Part shown: one piece after another, positions 22,081 through 33,547 of the stretch
Numbering within the stretch: the stretch's first letter is position 1
Layout of the letters: each line of letters opens with the position of its first letter
Assembly (NCBI GenBank): GCA_928212115.1
Contig: CAKMRJ010005523.1
Coordinates: 96,461,360 to 96,525,359 of the forward strand
From: Lactuca virosa
Lineage: Eukaryota > Streptophyta > Magnoliopsida > Asterales > Asteraceae
Direction: 5' to 3'
DNA: 64,000 nt
Program-made: the position numbers and the translations under genes
Notes under the pieces: model-generated
What the model saw: the letters and a program-made list of their open reading frames with translations, nothing else
What the model was told of the DNA's origin: nothing
Databases searched by the model: none

Positions 22081-24400
22081 GAGCTTACGAACGAGGAGTA
22101 TGCTTTAATGGTTTCAAATCCTAAGCGGTTCGCAAGGAAGAAGTTCCCCTCAAACAAGAACCGAAACTGGCAGGGCAAGTACAGTTATGAAAAAGTGAAA
22201 GAGGAAAATAAAAATGGTTCTCAAAAGTAGGAAGAAAAGGAGGAAAAGAAGCTCATGGGAGACTCAGGCTATGACTGCAATTATTTTCATGGAAAAAATC
22301 ATTTGGCCAAGGAGTGCATGCTGAGGAGGTTAAATGAGAAGAAGGAAGGAGAAGATGATGAGGCATACTAAATGCGAAAGCTAGAGGAGATCAAGAAGAA
22401 AAAGAATGCTGATAACTCTATGCCTGTTTTAATTGTGCAGGAAAATGTTGTTGAAAACGAGTTTGGAAGAGTTGAGGTCTGGTCAACAGACTCCGAAGAT
22501 GACGAAGTTCGTAGGCCCACACATGGCAGGGTGTTCGTTGCAAAAGAGGAGAGTTCACAGTTTGGAGGAAGATGTTTGATGGTGACAAAAGAAAGGTCAC
22601 AGATGCACGTAAATTCCACTGAGAGTGGAGGAGGAGATGATAGCTGTTTCGTGGCAAGACCAGTTCCTGAACAAATCAATGAGTGCGAACAGCTGATCAA
22701 CAAGGTAAATCTAATTATTGAATCTCTCAATATACATGTGTCTAAATACGAAACTGAATTAAATGACCTAAAATTCACCTTTTCAAGCATTAGTGATAGT
22801 CTAAAAAGAACTCGTTTGACAAACTCTAACCTAACTGATCAAATTAGCAGGGTTTCGTTGAAAAGTGATGAGAGGCGCATATGGATAGAGAAGATCGAGT
22901 CGGATTTGTCTAAGTCTAGGGATCAATTGATTTATTTGCAACGAGACAATTTAATGCTTTTGAAACAACATAACATTTTTTGTTTAATTGCTAAAAGGCT
23001 TTATTCCAATATTACTCAGTTGCACCTTGATTGTGAGATTGGTAAGAAAATTCACAAGATGATCTTGCCATTTCTTGAATTAAAGGAAGACGAAATCGAC
23101 ACCGACTGTTATAAATGCGAATCCATAGTTTCGTCTGACGAAACTTTTGATGCTTATAGGGTAGGACTGGAAAGAATTGAATCATACATTAAGTCCAAAG
23201 ACCAAAAAAACATGTTAAAACAACTGTTGGATGCAAATGACAATAAGCAAATAAAATCTGATACTATACAAAGATTTGAATCATTGAGTGCCAAAATTGA
23301 GTTCAAATAATAAAATCAATGTTGAAAATACATCTGAATTCGATGAGGACAGTGATATGAGCGAAATTTCTGTAGAGGATGAGGTTGATTGCTCAGAATT
23401 TGTGAAAAATGAAACTGAACCTGCGAAAGCTTTAATTTCAGAAAACTCAGTTGAGTTTGCACGTATCTCTCAAAATAAACCTGAAATTTTAAAAGCTAAA
23501 GCAATGGTTTTTCCCAAAGTGCAAACTATCCCTAATCAAGTATTTGCCACTAAATGACTGGATAAAAACCAAACAGTTGAATTAACGTCCCTCGTATATG
23601 ACGATAATAAAGATGGATGTGAAGAGTATTTTTGGTCCGTTCCAATAGACAATACAGACGAAACCATAGGATTGTCAGAAAAGACCTCTTGGAGAGTGAA
23701 AGGAAGGTATGTGGTAGAACCACTGAACAATTGCTCAAGCTATGAGAAAGGAAGTCCAAGGACAAACATCCACAAGTCCTTAGAGCAAATTGCAGCTCAA
23801 AAACGGCAAAGGAATGTGAGATATCAAAGAAATCTCAATGAAAGGAAGCAATTTTGGCAATCCCAAAATCCCAACTATGTTCGCAATGAAAATTCTTTCA
23901 ATCGAAATGCGGAAGCCCCTTCGTAGTGGAACCCCAGACAATCTTCGCGCTTTCATTTCCGCAGTCCACAGGACTCCAAACAGAAAGTCGGTCAAAAACC
24001 TACTTTTTCTAAGAAGCCTGCAGAGAAGCCAAAACCTCATCACTCTCAACCCACGAAAGCTTCATCCAAAGAAGCTAAAGGAAACGAAAAGTTACTTCTA
24101 GCTCCTGAAGTTCCATCCAAGAAATCAAAAACTAACTCAAAGAAAGTTGAAAAAGGGTTCGCAAAGAATCAAATAAAAAATAAGCAAAACCAATCTTTTC
24201 TAAAAGAAATGAAAGAAAAAGATAAAAGGTTAAAAGTTTTCACCATAACAAAGAAAAATGAGACCACATTAATTAACGTACTTATATGGTTGATTTAGCA
24301 ATTACTTTTCCCCTTTCTGTAAACGGCTCACAAGGACCCAAGCAATTTTGGGTTCCTAAATCTGCTTGATTTTCGCAGATAATACGTGACGAGCAGTTCG
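22081..24400 (+). pseudogene. Copia Gag with zinc knuckle and long coiled coil
   Basis: The trace begins within Gag (NEEYALMVSNPKRFARKKF). The knuckle at about 22270-22320 reads CNYFHGKNHLAKEC, so the second Cys of C-X2-C is Phe and the zinc site is spoiled. The 312-codon frame 22372-23310 is mostly a predicted coiled coil (INECEQLINKVNLIIESLN, then IEKIESDLSKSRDQLIYLQR). It continues in 23288-23557 and 23672-23926 after frame changes. Gag extensions of this kind occur in Sireviruses. The N-terminal half of Gag is absent. Confidence 0.65.
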
Positions 24401-25660
24401 ACTCTGAATGGTACATCGACGGTGGTTGTTCGCGTCACATGACTGGGAGGAAGGAGGAATTGCGAGAGTTTCGATCTCTCAAAGATGGTGGAAATGTAAA
24501 GTTTGGAAACAATTCTCTTGGCACAATCAGAGGTTATGGAATGATCACAAATGGCGAATTCTCAATTCGTAAGGTGGCATATGTGGAAGGACTTCAACAC
24601 AATTTAATCAGTGTTTCGCAGCTAGTGGTTGGAACAGGACTAAAAGTTTCGTTTGATGATGAAGGATCTGAAATTATTTAGAAGAAAACAAAGAACGTTC
24701 TTATCTGATCAAAACGAAAAGGAGAGATGTTCCCTCTTGATCTGAAACCCATTATAGGGAAGCCAACTATATGTCTACTTGAAAAAGCTTCAAGAGACGA
24801 AAGTTGGCTGTGACATCGTAGACATCGCACCTCAATTTCAAAGATATCAACAAGCTCGTTCTTGGTGATCATGTACGAGGACTACCACTCTTAAAGTATG
24901 ACAAAGAACATCTATGTGCAACTTGTGAAATGGGAAAACAGAGCAGAAAGAGTCATCCTACAATCGTGAATACGAAAGTCATAGAACCACTTGAACTTCT
25001 GCATATAGATCTTTGTGGTCCTTCTGCAATTGAAAGTGTTGGTGGTAATAAGTATATTCTTGTAATTGTAGACGATTTTTCTAGATTCACTTGGGTTTTC
25101 TTTCTTAAACAGAAGTCTGAAGCTACTTCCAAGCTCAAATATTTTATAAAGCAGATAGAGCTAAATTGAGAAAGCTGGTTCGCAACATTCGCAGCGATAA
25201 TGGGTTGGAATTCAAGAACCAAGCGTTTGAAGAATTTCTAACTGAAAAAGGAGTATCGCACAACTTCTCTGCTCCTTATACTCCATAACAGAACGGGGTT
25301 GTTGAAAGACGAAACTGGTCATTATATGAGACTGCGAGAACCATGCTCTCATTTGCGAATCTGCCACTCTACTTCTGGGCTGATGCGATTGGAACATCGT
25401 GCTTTACACAAAATCGCTCAATTATCAACAAGCGATTTGTAGTTACTCCCTATGAAATCCTGAATAAACGCAAACCAAACGTTAAGTTTTTCCATGTTTT
25501 TGGTTCTCGCTCTTTTATTTTCAACTCCAAGGAGCAACGGAACAAATTCGATGTGAAGGCTGACGAATGTATTTTCTTGGGATATTCGCTGACTTCTAAG
25601 GCATATAAGTTGATCTCGGAGGATCGTGGAATTTTCGTAGTTCTAGTTATTAGGTTTTGA
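24401..25660 (+). pseudogene. Copia protease and integrase, C-terminal truncation
   Basis: The protease reads WYIDGGCSRHMTG (about 24409); the usual Asp-Ser/Thr-Gly is Asp-Gly-Gly. A stop precedes the Gag-pre-integrase zinc region (ATCEMGKQSRKSH, about 24915-24960). The integrase then shows LLHIDLCGPSAIESVGG, VIVDDFSRFTWVFF, an IRSDNGLEF-like trace and ARTMLSFANLPLYFWADAI, ending with FGSRSFIF and CIFLGYS. The trace stops after ISEDRG at about 25630. RT and RNase H are missing altogether. Confidence 0.8.
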
Positions 25661-26595
25661 CTATATAAAACACTTGTATTCATCACACTACACATAATTT
25701 TTTGGCAGAATACTAGCACTTGTACTCATACCCATTCTATTTTCTCTGTAATCATTCATTTCAATCAATAAAATCATCAAGGCATGTGATCATTATCACA
25801 TTCCAAGGTTTTATGTCGGAGATCCTAACAATGATCAAGGGATTTCCTTGTAAACCACTCATGAATTTTTGTTCTAATTTCACTGATCAATTCATCAACA
25901 ACACCACAGCCACTCATGCACTTTAGTTGATTTTCACTTAAGCGATTTTTGACCAAAACACTATTGACGAAAAAACTATCTTTGATTGTTTATTTAAAAA
26001 AAGGCCCTTAAGATTTTCAGAAAAAAAACCTTGAAAACCGGTATTAGTCAGGAACAATGGTAAGGATTTGTAGAAGCTCCATCAAATGAATAATAGGTAC
26101 CAATGCTAGTAATACTCAAATCATGAAGTTTAAGTTACACATGCACCATGTCGTAAGGATTTGTAGAAGCGCCATCGCAACCAAAGTAATAAGAAAAATC
26201 GATCAATTTTACAATAAAATGAACCCTATTTAATGTAGTAAAATATTTTTACTTATAATGGATTCTTTTATCTTCAACTTTGAATGAATGTCCTTTTAAA
26301 TTTCTTATCCTTGCATTTTCCTCATTCTTAAGGATTGTTATTAATGGTATTGAGTGTAGTATCTTTAAGCACATGAGAAACTTCAAGCTGGTGGTCGTCG
26401 ATGATCTAATATTGTTGTCTAGTTTCACTTCCAAATTCTTAGAAAGTCGTCTATGTTGGAAGCACACCATGTGACTATTTACAATCGAAATAAGAATTGT
26501 AGTATCAACCGGGTTCGTTGGATATATATAACCTGATGCTTACTATTTTTATCTTTGTAATGTTTTAGTTTTAACATCTTGTTGTATTTTAATAA
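25661..26595 (+). other. Promoter-like AT-rich segment with a 37-codon ORF; otherwise empty
   Basis: A TATA-like CTATATAAAAC lies at about 25661 and an ATG at 25813 opens a 37-codon frame (MSEILTMIKGFPCK...) ending at 25926. It could be the first exon of a lost gene or part of another LTR; I do not recognise it. The phrase GTAAGGATTTGTAGAAGC occurs twice (about 26060 and 26154). The remainder shows nothing I can name. Confidence 0.3.
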
Positions 26596-26626
26596 CTAGG
26601 TTATAACCCGTGGAAACCACAGACGA
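26596..26626 (-). mobile_element. Helitron-like 3' terminus
   Basis: The minus strand ends in a short hairpin (CTGTGG/CCACGG), then GTTATAAC and CTAG followed by T. Helitrons end in a hairpin and CTRR, and insert between A and T; here A precedes CTAG on the plus strand, as expected. The matching 5' TC end was not located, so the element's extent (possibly to about 30.5 kb) is unknown. Confidence 0.5.
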
Positions 26627-27667
26627 TATATTTAAAACTATTATAATAGATAAAAAAAAATAATAAATGTCTCTTTTGCCTAATGTCGATTTTAGTAGTT
26701 AATTAAATTTTATATTTAATAAATAAAATATATCAAAATGTTATTGTCCAAGTTTTAACCTACAAAACTTTTGCAGACACATTCAAACCAAAAATAAAAA
26801 TCAGAACATAGTATTAATTAAATTTAGTTTCCAGATTTAAAACAGAGAAAACTCGTTAATCATTTCTCAAAACCACAAACATTAACATCGACATTCAACT
26901 AATTTAAACATCACCATCCACATTCTAACTAATTCAAATGAGGTTATATACAATCCAACTTATGAATACTTCCTTCCAAACAGTAAGTCGTTTGCATTCC
27001 TACCTACATCCAAAAAACACTTTTTAGAATAAAAATATGAAAAAAATGTAGTTAACCAAAGGTAGTCTAGTTCAAATACCATCACATCAAGACATATTCC
27101 CAAGTATGCACAAACGACCCAATGAAAGTAAATATTTTGACAATGGCATGCTAGCTTTCACCAGTTTTCGATACTCAGATACTCATAAACCCACTTATAG
27201 GGGTGAAAATGTATATCAAGTATAAATTGAATCACTTGAACGTATATCCTTTAGGACTTCCTGGTAATCAATCCAAGAAAAACTCCATATTAAACCTGAT
27301 GACAGTTTTAAACACATATATCATTAGTGCCTCAATAGATTACTAATTGAATGTTGACGTGTCCAAAATATCCAAAAATATGTTTGTTGATGCTCAAGTT
27401 AACAAAACACGGAACATACCACATCAGAAAGAGAAATTTGAATCATGAATTAGATAACTACAGTGCAACCATTATAAAATATTCTCCATTTTAAACGCAT
27501 ATGAATATACACTTGTTGATGTCATACCTAATAAACATTGTTCTCCTAAAATGACACTCATACAAATTTTCATTTAGATGTTACACATTCTGATACAATA
27601 TATTTCAAAAGCCTAACTCTTTTAGTTTCCATATAACTTAAGTTTTATTGAAATAAACAACACTTAC

Positions 27668-27818
27668 AATGATTTTGAGATCCAATGTTGACAACTCGTT
27701 GACCTCTCATAAGCCGTTCATGACCATCCATATTCTCCGGTAAATGTCGGGCCACTTCCAAGACTTATCCAGGAAATTGATGTTGTAGTAAGGAGTTTGC
27801 TAATGGATCCGGTGAATC
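27668..27818 (-). pseudogene. Captured exon-like fragment 1
   Basis: On the minus strand the segment is preceded by a strong acceptor (T8CAG) and followed by a perfect donor (GTAAGTG). In phase it reads DSPDPLANSLLQHQFPG, then one stop, then VLEVARHLPENMDGHERLM and RGQRVVNIGSQ. I do not recognise the protein. The splice signals make a genuine old exon likely. Confidence 0.5.
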
Positions 27819-29349
27819 CTGAAAAAAAAGTATTTAATCTTTTTATATTTACTTGGGCAAGAACAACAACATACTTTACTGTCTTTACCATAAGGGTACT
27901 TTGGTCTTTTTAACAAAAGAGTAGAAAATGGAGTTTGTTCTTAGGAATAGATTTGGATCCAACTGGGAATGATTTTGTGGCCGTATGGTGGCATATAAGG
28001 CTCCGTCATTGTAGGTTGTAGTGGTATATCTATTCCCATTACAATTAAAGTGAGGATATTTTTAGAATGTCAAATTGTTGGAAATAGAAATTTTAGTAGT
28101 ATTCAGCTTTGCAGGGAAAATGTTACGTTGACTTATATTTTATAAACCATAGATGCTTTTATCATTTACCTCAGTGAGTGAGATAATAGATGTTAGCATG
28201 ATTAGGTGTTAAAACCATCTTGCATTAGAACAGGTTAAAAATGAAAAAGAAAAAAAGATGGACATGGTTAGACAGAAAAAAAATTGAAGAATCGGTTAAA
28301 ATGAAAAACAAAAAAACAAAACTCAAAAGTAACTTCTTGTCAATTTCTTATTTTTACCCATATCTAGAAGAAACTTTATAGGATTTAGGATTCGAGATGT
28401 AAATAAGAACAACTTCAACATCACTAAGAAAAAAGCACAAAGAGTTCACGATCTTTCTTTGGAAGCCCATTAATCACTTAAAAACTATAATCTATCAAAC
28501 GTGAATACAAATAAATATGTATGTGGGATATATGATGGCTCAATATTTGAGCCTAAATCATATTGCCATTAGCAAACACTAATTCAGTAATAGAATTTCT
28601 TCTTCTTCCCTAATTACGGTTTTGGCAACCGAATTGGACTACAAAAAAAATCCTAAAAATCAAAAATCAAAAGACTTAACTGGATGCCAACAACATTGTA
28701 GCAAAAAAGAACGATGAAGAAGGGATCCAGTGACCATTCTTTAGGTGGTGAAGAAGAAGTGAAATGTAGAAGAACGATGAAAAACTTCCAATCAATAGAA
28801 AAATCCACACGAAAACTTGCAGAAAATAAAATTACCAAAATAGGAACAAATTGGAAAGTCAGACCTGTACAAGTTCAATTTTATTATTTTGATTATGGGT
28901 AAGGGATTCTAATCCATAAGACAGAAAGTCAGACCTCTTTAAATGTCTAAATTGCGTATCCTAAAAATATATATCTATAACTCTCAATGAGTAAAATCTT
29001 GTTCAGTAATCTAATGGCTCAAATTGATAAAGGGTATTAATCTTTTTGAAAAAAAAGATGAATTCAGACCTCCCGGTAGAATTTGAGGGGACAAAAATCA
29101 TTTTTTTTAGGAGCAGCTGCACCCTTCGATTATCACCTCCGCCTCCGTTTATTTTTCCTGATCACAAGGACTTGATTATAGTAATTGGGCATACTACAAA
29201 TGTCAAAAATTCAACAACCTATAAAGACAACAAAATCAAATTTGAAGGGATTAAGAATTTGATTTCTTTTTTCTCCAAACATCCAAATTTTTTGCATAGA
29301 CATAGATAGAGAGGAAGATGAAACTTACCTAAAACGACACTTATATTTA

Positions 29350-29434
29350 CTAAAGGAGAACCGTGTATTTGGATCCCTTCTGCCTAGCAAACTTGAGCTT
29401 GTCCAATATAAACTCCATCACCCACATGCTGATA
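29350..29434 (-). pseudogene. Captured exon-like fragment 2 (weak)
   Basis: A TTACTGTTTAG acceptor-like sequence precedes an open stretch including SMWVMEFILDKLKFARQKG in one frame. No clean donor was seen and the protein is not recognised. Confidence 0.25.
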
Positions 29435-29621
29435 CTAAACAGTAAACAACAAAAAAATTTACAAACAAATAATTTTTTTTGGGGTTGGACTAAAACGGTT
29501 CACTTTTGTACATGGTTTCACCATAAATTTGAAAATTAAAATAGGATTAAAGAAAACTACACAAATCAAGATATATGATCATCATCTTTTTTAAGCATCA
29601 AAATGGAGTTTAATGATTTAC

Positions 29622-29703
29622 TTTGTTGAAATTTCTTCTTGCTTCCTCAAAATCCTCTGTGTCCATGTAAGTTGTTCCCCATCTATAAAGTGCTTTCAAA
29701 TTA
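29622..29703 (-). pseudogene. Captured exon-like fragment 3, TPR-like
   Basis: The minus strand reads NLKALYRWGTTYMDTEDFEE followed by ARRNFNK, then a GTAAAT donor. This fits a tetratricopeptide motif (ALYRxGxAYxxxxDFExAxxDFxKA) as found in co-chaperone-type TPR proteins and FKBP immunophilins. The conserved Gly/Ala positions are present. It is a single motif only, without start or stop. Confidence 0.5.
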
Positions 29704-30893
29704 ACACAATTTGCATATATTACCACAGATAGAGTCATGGATCATCCACGTCCGAGCATCATCACCAATCAAAAGTTTGTTTTAGCACAAGTGAATCCTA
29801 ATTAATATATTGTGACAATGAATGAATAAATAAAAATAAGGATTGGTATATAAGAAGTAATTAAAAATAATACAACACCAATGGTTAGGTTATAAACTAA
29901 GGTTGAAAACAATTACATAACTTAATCAGATTTAAAATGAATAACTAAATGTAATTTTGATATTAAAAAGGAATAACTAATGGTAAGTTTGATGGATTAT
30001 CAATCGAACTAAGCATTCACTATAATAGATATCAAAAATCAGAAAGAAGGATTCAATTAAATGGTACCGCAAATCAGAAAGAAAAAAAAAAAGATTCAAT
30101 TAGTGAACCAGGGCACAAAACTTGAAACTTAAAAGAGATTAGTAAATTGCAAATATTGAAAGAACCAAAAAGAAGAAAGTGGACAAACCTGCATAACGGT
30201 GATGAAGTCTTTAAAACCTAAAAACCTAGATGCTTAGAATCTGCAATTGCCCAAGGGGGAAGGGTGGAATTGGAAAAACTTAATGTCAAACCTCATGATT
30301 TCCAAAGAAAAAACCAATAAAGATTACCAGCAACCAATGATTGGAATCGAGGGTCCAAATGAGAAGGGAGGCGATGATAAAAGAAAACCTATGAGCGATA
30401 ATATTGCAGGAGGGAAGGAACGGGAATACAAATCACTTTGTCCCTGATTATTTGGGATATCGATTACATCGATTTCAATTTTGGATGGGATTATCTACCT
30501 AATAAGGATGAAATCAACAATTAAGGAATGTTTGTTGATTATTTGGGATACGAACATAGCATCCTAAATGCCATTTGAAGTGATTATAAGCCATCCACCA
30601 CGATCCATAAGCTTTATAAACCAGAAAATAACAACATTTTAGTTCTTATACTACTCACTCTTTCGGTGTTTTCTTCAAATAATATTTCGTTTTTCCAAAA
30701 TATAAACTAATTAAAAACAACCCTGATGGATCAGTTACATCCTAACCGTAGAGAAATAAGATAAATATATACCTCAAAATCAAAATGATGATCATCTTCT
30801 CCACATGCTTTGATACCTTCTGAATGTGCTCCCACGATTAGACAATCAAAAGTTCCTATTTACTCTGGTTCATTTTCATCTAGATCTAAAAAG

Positions 30894-31290
30894 GGTTTAG
30901 GTCATTTTTGGTCACTTAACTTTTGGTTTTGTGCTCATTTGGTCACTTTACTATTTTTAAGTTATAAAAGGTCATCAAACTTTTGACTTTGTACTCATTT
31001 AGTCACTTAACTTTTGTTTTGGTCACTTAACTTTTAGATTTGTGCTCATTTAGTCACCTAACTTTTAAAATTGTGTTCGTTTAGTCACTAAACTTTTAAA
31101 TTTTTTTAAAAGTTTAGTGACTAAATGAGCACAATTTTAAAAGTTAGGTGACTAAATGTGACCAAACCAAACGTTAAGTGACTAAATGAGCACAAATCCA
31201 AAAGTTTGATGACATTTTAAAACTTAAAAAGAGTTAAGTGACCAAAGGAGCACAAAACTAAAAGTTAAGTGACCAAAAACGACCTAAACT
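30894..31290. repeat. 400-bp foldback palindrome
   Basis: Both arms repeat the phrases TTAGGTCA, GGTCACTTAACTTTT and GTGCTCATTTAGTCAC. The right arm is the reverse complement of the left, meeting at about 31099. Within each arm these phrases recur about every 50 bp. There is no coding capacity, so it is a MITE-like foldback element. Confidence 0.85.
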
Positions 31291-31832
31291 CATCTAAGAA
31301 CCCTCTTTTAAACCCTAAAGACCACATACCAATGAGATTGTGAAATCGAATATGTTAAACCGAAACTACCACATTCAAAGAAAGAGATGAAGAAATTGAA
31401 ACTGTGAAACCAAAACAAAAAATCTTCATCAAGGTGGTGGCTGATGGGTCTAGGTTACGTAGAAGAAAAAATGTAGGTTAAATGAGTACTGAATCACTAC
31501 ATATTTTATGGGATTACATCCTTGATTTCTGGAATTTGGGGCTGATTTATCGCATAGAGTTGGAAACTCTTAATAGAGCGAGAATGAAGGTGGATGGGGT
31601 ATTAGAAGTTAGAAGGAGCATTTTCGGAACTTCACATAGAAGATTTGAGCGGGAAAATTCGTTGGTAGGGGCTCAGCAACTGCCACATGGCAAAATTGAT
31701 TTTATTTATCAGATTAGGAGATATACGTCATTCAAAAAAAAACATACCATGCGACTTATCTTTATTTTGATTGCTAAATGTGGGGATGATAAAATTTAAA
31801 CCATGACCCCATGATAGATTGTGTAAGCGTTT
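31291..31832. other. No recognisable feature
   Basis: A 105-codon plus-strand frame (31482-31799) exists but shows no domain or codon pattern suggesting a gene. Nothing else was seen. Confidence 0.4.
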
Positions 31833-31868
31833 CACTAGTTTACGTTTCTAGGTGATTGTACTATTTCA

Positions 31869-31949
<81 letters not shown>

Positions 31950-33029
31950 TGGATTATTGGATTGGTTGTATGTGTAGTTGTTGATCGTTAATCGTAGAAT
32001 ATGTTGTAGGCTACTATTTATTGCCATAATAACCTAGGATGACATATTCACTTTCTAACCACTAGTTTACGTTTCTAGGTGATTGTACTATTTTAGAATA
32101 TATACGAGAAAATTACAAATTTAGCCAAATACACTAATTATTTTGTGGGAAATAGCAAAAAAAAAACCAAAATTGCATTTTTAGCCACTAAAATCGCAGA
32201 TGGATATAAGCCATCTGCGATTTTGCCTTCCCATCTGCGAACATACAAGTGGCTAAAGCACGTCTGTGCTTTAGACGCTTGTACGTTCGCAGGTGGTTTT
32301 TTTAATTTATTTTTTATTTTTTCGCTGTGTATATATCTCCTTTTCCAGCATAAAATCGCAGATGAACATAGTCCATCTGCGATTTGCTCTCGTTTTCACC
32401 TGCGATTTTTCGAAATTTTTTTGTTTTTTTGTTTTTTTTTAATTACGAAATTGATAGGGTTTGACTACGAAACAACCTTATTATATATAAATTTTTTCAA
32501 GAAATTATCATTTTTGTTGTTATTTCTTTGAAAAATTTGTTTAAAATGTTTTTTCGGGATTATTGAAGAAATCGTCCATGATGGCTCTAAGGAAATCGCA
32601 GGGAGAGAGAGTTTTCTCTAAAAAAGATACTAAAAAATGAAGAAAAAAAAACGTTTTTATACTAAATCTCTACGAAATCGCAGATGGAATACACAAAATC
32701 GCAGATGGACTGTTCCATCTGCGAACGTACAAGTGCCTAAAGCACATATGTGCTTTAGGCACTTGTACGTTCGCAGATGGAAATGCGAAATCGCAGATGG
32801 GCTTAATCCATCTGCGATTTTAAGGGCTAATTTTGTAATTTGGGTTTTTTTTGGCTATTTTCCACAAAATAATTAGTGTATTTGACTAAATTTGCAATTT
32901 TCTCTATATATTTATTGGATTATTGGATTGGTTGTATGTGTAGTTGTTGATCGTTAAATGTAGAATATGTTGTAGGCTACTATTTATTGCCATAATAACC
33001 TAGGATGACATATTCACTTTCTAACCACC
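31833..33029. repeat. 230-bp tandem duplication, second copy split by a MITE
   Basis: The unit runs CACTAGTTTACGTTTCTAGG ... (AT)n ... GGATTATTGGATTGG ... CATTCACTTTCTAAC. Copy 1 occupies 31833-32061, with a long (AT)n tract at 31870-31950. Copy 2 starts at 32062, is interrupted at its AT stretch by the 32106-32904 element, and resumes at 32905-33029. Confidence 0.85.
32106..32904. mobile_element. MITE with about 50-bp terminal inverted repeats and internal hairpins
   Basis: The left end GAGAAAATTACAAATTTAG and the right end are inverted copies over about 50 bp (through AATACACTAATTATTTTGTGG). The interior holds about ten copies of CATCTGCGA or its complement arranged as hairpins, including a long one at about 32710-32780 (CTAAAGCACATATGTGCTTTAG flanked by further pairing). 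There is no transposase. TATATA flanks both sides but gives no clean target duplication. Confidence 0.8.
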
Positions 33030-33547
33030 TACTCGTGATGTTTGTACCCATCACAATCTTTTTTGGGCACGAAGGTTCGCAACTGTTCTTTTTTAAACTG
33101 TATATATTAATGTCATTAATTTCTCTCTTTGTTGAATATTTATGATCAACTTATGTATGATAAATGGCCAATTTATTTATATTTTATTCTTTCCGTCTTA
33201 GCAACCATGGCTCGTTCATGTAACAAAGTCGTGGGGAAAAAACATGTCATTTAACTTGTTACAAATGGTTTAACATTGGTGCGGTTATTTTATTTAGACA
33301 AAATTTTACAAATGGTCCTTATGATTTTAAAATTATACCCAAAACAGTCCTTATAAAACTTTTTTTTGCATGAATAGTCCCTTTCGACAAAACTTAGCAC
33401 ACTAGTGGTCCCTTTCGACAAAACTTAGCACACCACTTGTCCCTATGTTGAATGTCCATTTGACTCTGATATAAAATAACGGTTAGAGTCATGTAAAATT
33501 ACCATTATATCCTTAATGATTTAAAAAAAATTATATATAATAAAATA
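33030..33547. other. AT-rich spacer with a degraded TIR-like stretch
   Basis: 33295-33500 has a GGTCCTTATGATTTTAAAAT-type sequence and a duplicated CCCTTTCGACAAAACTTAGC (about 33380 and 33411). These resemble outer terminal repeats of plant DNA transposons, but no partner arm was found. There is no gene. Confidence 0.4.

Larger units (their letters stand above)
21757..25660 (+). mobile_element. Broken Sirevirus-like Ty1/copia element
   Basis: The order is LTR/leader (21757-22080), Gag zinc knuckle, a long coiled-coil Gag extension, protease, Gag-pre-integrase and integrase. Coding ends at about 25640 without RT or RNase H. The protease with CSRHMTG and the long coiled-coil Gag fit the Sirevirus branch. 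No 3' LTR copy was found to the right. Confidence 0.7.
26627..30893. other. AT-rich region with scattered exon-like fragments, no intact gene
   Basis: Apart from the three exon-like pieces listed separately, the region is intron-like: AT-rich, full of stops, with no coding continuity. Fragments with splice signals pointing the same way as the Helitron-like end suggest captured gene pieces. A decayed host gene is equally possible. Confidence 0.4.

Noticed and set aside
30247..30447. 66-codon ORF (MPKGEGWNWKNL...)
   Set aside because: No recognisable domain; its antisense looks as much like a 5' leader as this strand does like coding.
31482..31799. 105-codon plus-strand ORF
   Set aside because: No motif, no neighbouring gene signals, composition like surrounding DNA.
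32145..32531. 128-codon ORF
   Set aside because: Lies within the MITE and translates its inverted repeats.
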